DNA of 8,239 bases from the NCBI GenBank assembly GCA_013041835.1, contig JABDRH010000237.1, positions 1 to 8,239 of the forward strand. The letters run 5' to 3'. Of the stretch, positions 6,066 to 8,239 are shown piece after piece. A program made the position numbers and the translations under genes. Below the pieces are notes generated by a model that was given only the letters and a program-made list of their open reading frames with translations, searched no databases and had not been told where the DNA came from. Position 1 is the first letter of the stretch. Every line of letters begins with the position of its first letter. The stretch comes from Desulfatitalea sp. (GTDB lineage Bacteria; Desulfobacterota; Desulfobacteria; Desulfobacterales; Desulfosarcinaceae).

Positions 6066-6596
6066 ATGAAATCGACTCTCATGAAGTTTGCGATTATCCT
6101 TGCCATCGCACTGATAGCAGGCAACGCGATGGCTACCAACCCCCCCGCTCCAACCCCCGAACCCGAAGGTGATCCCACTTTGCTCGAATGCATGCAAGAA
6201 TGTGGCATTAATCACACTTCAAGACCCCTGGCGGTCGTCAGATCCATCAAATATTGCCTTGGCCTGAAGCCGACCAATTTCTTGCAGGTGGGCAAAATGA
6301 TCGCTTTGGTGCAAAGTGAGAATATTAGCACACTCATCTCTGAGCAAATGGAATTTAAGGGATGTATGAACGATAAAGGGTTCTCAGGCATAGAAGATCT
6401 TCCTTTCCGGGAGCTTGAAGCGGCAATGGCGATGCAGGCCTGTCGCAAAGAGGTTCTAACGGGTGTCGTAGAAGCACACATCGGTGACATCGGTGCTTTC
6501 AAAATGTGTTTGGAAACTGCGAAACAACAAACCCGGCTTGATGATGCCTTAGTAGAAGCCAATGCTTGTATCGCCGCAGCAAACGCCGCGGATTAG
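6066..6596 (+). CDS. Secreted seven-cysteine protein, function unknown
   Basis: This 176-residue protein is exported: residues 1-23 are a standard signal peptide (basic MKSTLMK, hydrophobic FAIILAIALIAG, then AMA cleaved before T24). A proline-rich linker (NPPAPTPEPEG, 25-35) leads to a mainly helical mature domain with seven cysteines at 42, 46, 64, 100, 126, 148 and 168. The first two form C-x3-C. The odd number leaves one free thiol, or a site for a cofactor or dimer, if the others pair. AGGAGG at 6051-6056, nine bases before the ATG at 6066, decides this start over a TTG at 6024. The gene stands alone, with a terminator about 95 bases downstream. I recognise no family. The Cys spacing lacks the CxxCH of cytochromes c, and lipidation is unlikely because there is no lipobox. 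A periplasmic or secreted disulfide-bonded protein is the reasonable inference. Confidence 0.8.
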   Translation: MKSTLMKFAIILAIALIAGNAMATNPPAPTPEPEGDPTLLECMQECGINHTSRPLAVVRSIKYCLGLKPTNFLQVGKMIALVQSENISTLISEQMEFKGCMNDKGFSGIEDLPFRELEAAMAMQACRKEVLTGVVEAHIGDIGAFKMCLETAKQQTRLDDALVEANACIAAANAAD

Positions 6597-6689
6597 ACGG
6601 ATTGGCCCAAATAGACATGAAATCGCTTTTTTGTTGTGGTAATGCGCTTAACCCCTGAATAATTAGATCCGCTTTGCCTCGCTTGATCG

Positions 6690-6726
6690 GCCCCCGCAGA
6701 ATCGTTCTGTGGGGGCTATTTTTTTT
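6690..6726 (+). terminator. Strong rho-independent terminator
   Basis: GCCCCCGCAGAA (6690-6701) pairs with TTCTGTGGGGGC (6705-6716) through 12 base pairs, one of them a G-T wobble, around the loop TCG. The tail TATTTTTTTT (6717-6726) follows. It ends the transcript of the secreted seven-cysteine gene. The opposite strand lacks a T-run, so it acts in the + direction. Confidence 0.9.
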
Positions 6727-7027
6727 ACCGGCACGCGGGGAAGCCGCCTAACTGTTAGGTATTTAAAATAATAGTGATTTGATTCGGCGCTCCAAATCTG
6801 CCGAGAGGGCCGATGGCGTGATCGCCTTTTTTGGTTTTTGACGCATTGGGTTGGGACGTTTGACCCAAAACAGTCTTTTCCCTTGCCCGTATATGCCTCC
6901 ATTTGTTATGTTTGTCAGGATTTTGGGTGGTTTTCTTTATTTTCTACCGCCGTTTTCGAAAATGAATGCGTGTTGAATATGGACCATATCCTTTATTTGC
7001 CCTGACGAACAAACAAGGAGTTTGTCC
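6727..7027. other. Intergenic region before the GYF_2/RDD gene
   Basis: No gene is apparent over about 300 bases. It holds a small perfect dyad, CCTAAC-T-GTTAGG (6747-6759), and a weak terminator-like hairpin, GGCG-TGAT-CGCC followed by six T residues (6815-6832). A loose inverted repeat TTGGGT...ACCCAA spans about 6846-6868. TTGACG (6838-6843) and TTGACC (6860-6865) resemble -35 boxes, but neither has a good -10 at the right distance, so I do not name a promoter. AAGGAG at 7015-7020 serves the gene starting at 7028. Confidence 0.5.
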
Positions 7028-7858
7028 ATGGCGTGGTTTTACAAGCATGGGGATCAAGAGGTTGGGCCGGTAGACAAGAGCCAACTGCAGGCGTTGCTCA
7101 AATCCAGCACCATCAATGGTCAGACACTGGTGCGTGATGAGAAGTCGGACCAATGGCGCCCGCTGGCCCAAATGGCCAAGGCGAAACCTCAGGCCGCCGC
7201 TTCGCCGCCGCCTGTGCCTGAAGCGTTCTCATCTTCCACGCCCCCTGGGCCTGAGCCGGAATCCGGTCCCCAAGCGGTTTCAGACGCGACGGTCTGCTCC
7301 CAATGCGGCCGGTCGTTTCCCCAGGACCAGGTCGTTCGCTTTTCTGATCAGGTCATCTGCGGGGCGTGCAAGCCGATGGTCGTGCAGCGGTTCAAGGAAG
7401 GGGTCCGTGCGCCGGGATCCTTCCGGTACGCCGGATTCTGGATTCGCTTGGGCGCCAAAATCATCGATACCCTCATCATGATTGTGGCCCAGCAAGCCAT
7501 CATCATCGGTTCTACCTTTCTGATCTTTGCCGCTACCGGTCAAGACATGGAAAGCAAGCCCGCACCAGGCCTAATGCTGCTGCTGTTGATTCCCTATGGT
7601 TTCGCCATGTGTCTTCAGTTGTTCTACGCCACCTTTTTTCTGGGTCGCTATGGCGCCACTTTGGGCAAGATGGCATGCAAAATCAAAGTGGTGGCACCGG
7701 AAGGCGACCGCATCAGTTATGCAAGGGCCTTTGGCCGCAATTTTTCCGAAATGGTCAGTGGTTTCACCTTGGGCATCGGTTACTTGATGGTGGCCTGGGA
7801 CGATGAAAAGCGTGCGTTGCATGACCGCATCAGCAGTACGCGCGTCGTGTTCAAGTAG
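7028..7858 (+). CDS. GYF_2 - zinc ribbon - RDD family membrane protein
   Basis: This 276-residue protein has three parts. Residues 1-48 are a GYF_2 (DUF4339) domain: WFYKHGDQEVGP at the start, then DEKSDQWRPL with W43; this small fold binds proline-rich peptides. A Pro/Ala/Ser-rich linker (54-85) leads to a zinc ribbon with C90-x2-C93 and C111-x2-C114. Residues about 131-276 are an RDD domain: the FWIRLGAKIID signature with R140 and D147, hydrophobic segments near 144-172 and 182-208, then RYGATLGKMACKIKVV and the closing W-D-D..R.LHD motif. RDD domains lie in the inner membrane and some are linked to ion transport. The ATG at 7028 has AAGGAG seven bases ahead, better than the TTG at 7022. 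A partner with more zinc sites starts 14 bases downstream. The domains are clear; the biological role is unknown. The linker might bind the protein's own GYF domain. Confidence 0.87.
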   Translation: MAWFYKHGDQEVGPVDKSQLQALLKSSTINGQTLVRDEKSDQWRPLAQMAKAKPQAAASPPPVPEAFSSSTPPGPEPESGPQAVSDATVCSQCGRSFPQDQVVRFSDQVICGACKPMVVQRFKEGVRAPGSFRYAGFWIRLGAKIIDTLIMIVAQQAIIIGSTFLIFAATGQDMESKPAPGLMLLLLIPYGFAMCLQLFYATFFLGRYGATLGKMACKIKVVAPEGDRISYARAFGRNFSEMVSGFTLGIGYLMVAWDDEKRALHDRISSTRVVFK

Positions 7859-7872
7859 TATCGCGTGCCGCT

Positions 7873-8239
7873 ATGATCGCCTGCCCCAATTGCAGACAGA
7901 TACAGCCGACCGAAGATATCAACACCGGCCGTCTGACACCGTGCCCCCACTGCCGCACGGTGTTGCGTATCGACGCGTTCAATGCCTTGCTGCGGCGAAA
8001 TGCCGACGAGGCGCAACCCCAGGTGGTCTTCGAGCAGGGTCAGGCCGAGTGTTACTACCATCCCGGCAAAGCGGCGGTGACGCCGTGTGACGGTTGCGGC
8101 CGACTGCTGTGCAGTCTTTGTCAGGTGGAACTGGACGGCGACAACTTGTGCATGACCTGCCTGCAAGCTGCTAAAGACAAGGGCACGAGCAGTAATTTGC
8201 AGCAGAAGCGAACACGCTTCGACACCATCGCCCTTCACC
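7873..8239 (+). CDS. Zinc ribbon plus B-box-like zinc-binding protein, 3' partial
   Basis: The frame runs from the ATG at 7873 off the right edge, giving 122 residues so far. An N-terminal zinc ribbon has C4-x2-C7 and C24-x2-C27. A second, B-box-like module has C60, H63, C72, C75, C80, C83, C93 and C96, enough ligands for two zinc ions in the usual cross-brace order. A basic linker (KDKGTSSNLQQKRTRFD) follows, and the sequence ends IALH. Related two-part proteins continue into membrane helices, so a membrane domain beyond the edge is expected but not seen. The gene begins 14 bases after the RDD gene stop with no clear ribosome binding site, which suggests coupled translation and joint function. 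A fused cytoplasmic zinc module plus membrane segment resembles the domain plan of its neighbour. Confidence 0.8.
   Translation, partial: MIACPNCRQIQPTEDINTGRLTPCPHCRTVLRIDAFNALLRRNADEAQPQVVFEQGQAECYYHPGKAAVTPCDGCGRLLCSLCQVELDGDNLCMTCLQAAKDKGTSSNLQQKRTRFDTIALH

Noticed and set aside
7366..7806. A 146-codon + strand frame inside the GYF_2/RDD gene.
   Set aside because: It is an out-of-frame shadow of a gene whose own frame has clear domains and a good ribosome binding site.

Overview
The window reads as a piece of a Gram-negative bacterial chromosome with moderately GC-rich genes. The gene content (a YbbR protein, a GYF_2/RDD membrane protein beside a B-box-like zinc protein, and a stand-alone amidoligase operon) is most reminiscent of sulfate-reducing Desulfobacterota (Desulfobacterales). 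That placement is inferred from protein style and not proven. I see no tRNA, rRNA, CRISPR array or intact mobile element.

Region 1 (1-741, + strand) is the C-terminal part of a membrane-anchored protein with two YbbR repeats. Its frame is open to the left edge, so it may start outside the window or be fused to an upstream domain. It converges on the next operon with a 9-base gap.

Region 2 (4902 down to 751, - strand) is a tight four-gene operon. In transcription order it encodes a C39-like papain-fold cysteine peptidase, a RimK-like ATP-grasp ligase with an RLAN-type N-terminal domain, a GCS2/YbdK-type carboxylate-amine ligase, and an N-formylglutamate-amidohydrolase-family enzyme. The genes overlap by 23 and 4 bases and are then separated by 9 bases. 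A good sigma70-like promoter lies about 100 bases upstream. Two ligases that form amide bonds sit with two enzymes that cleave them, which predicts a pathway that builds and trims or recycles a small peptide or peptide-modified product. Such neighbourhoods have been noted by comparative genomics, but the product is unknown to me.

Region 3 (about 4903-6050) is mostly non-coding. It holds two 29-base dyads, a TTGACA element, a possible 55-codon gene with its own ribosome binding site and rho-independent terminator, and a degraded coding fragment on the - strand.

Region 4 (6066-6726, + strand) is a secreted seven-cysteine protein of unknown function with a strong ribosome binding site, followed by a very clear terminator.

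Region 5 (7028-8239, + strand) is a two-gene unit. The first gene is a GYF_2 / four-cysteine zinc ribbon / RDD membrane protein. The second, cut by the right edge, encodes a zinc ribbon followed by a B-box-like domain.

The most interesting parts are the amidoligase operon and the divergent, operator-rich region beside it.
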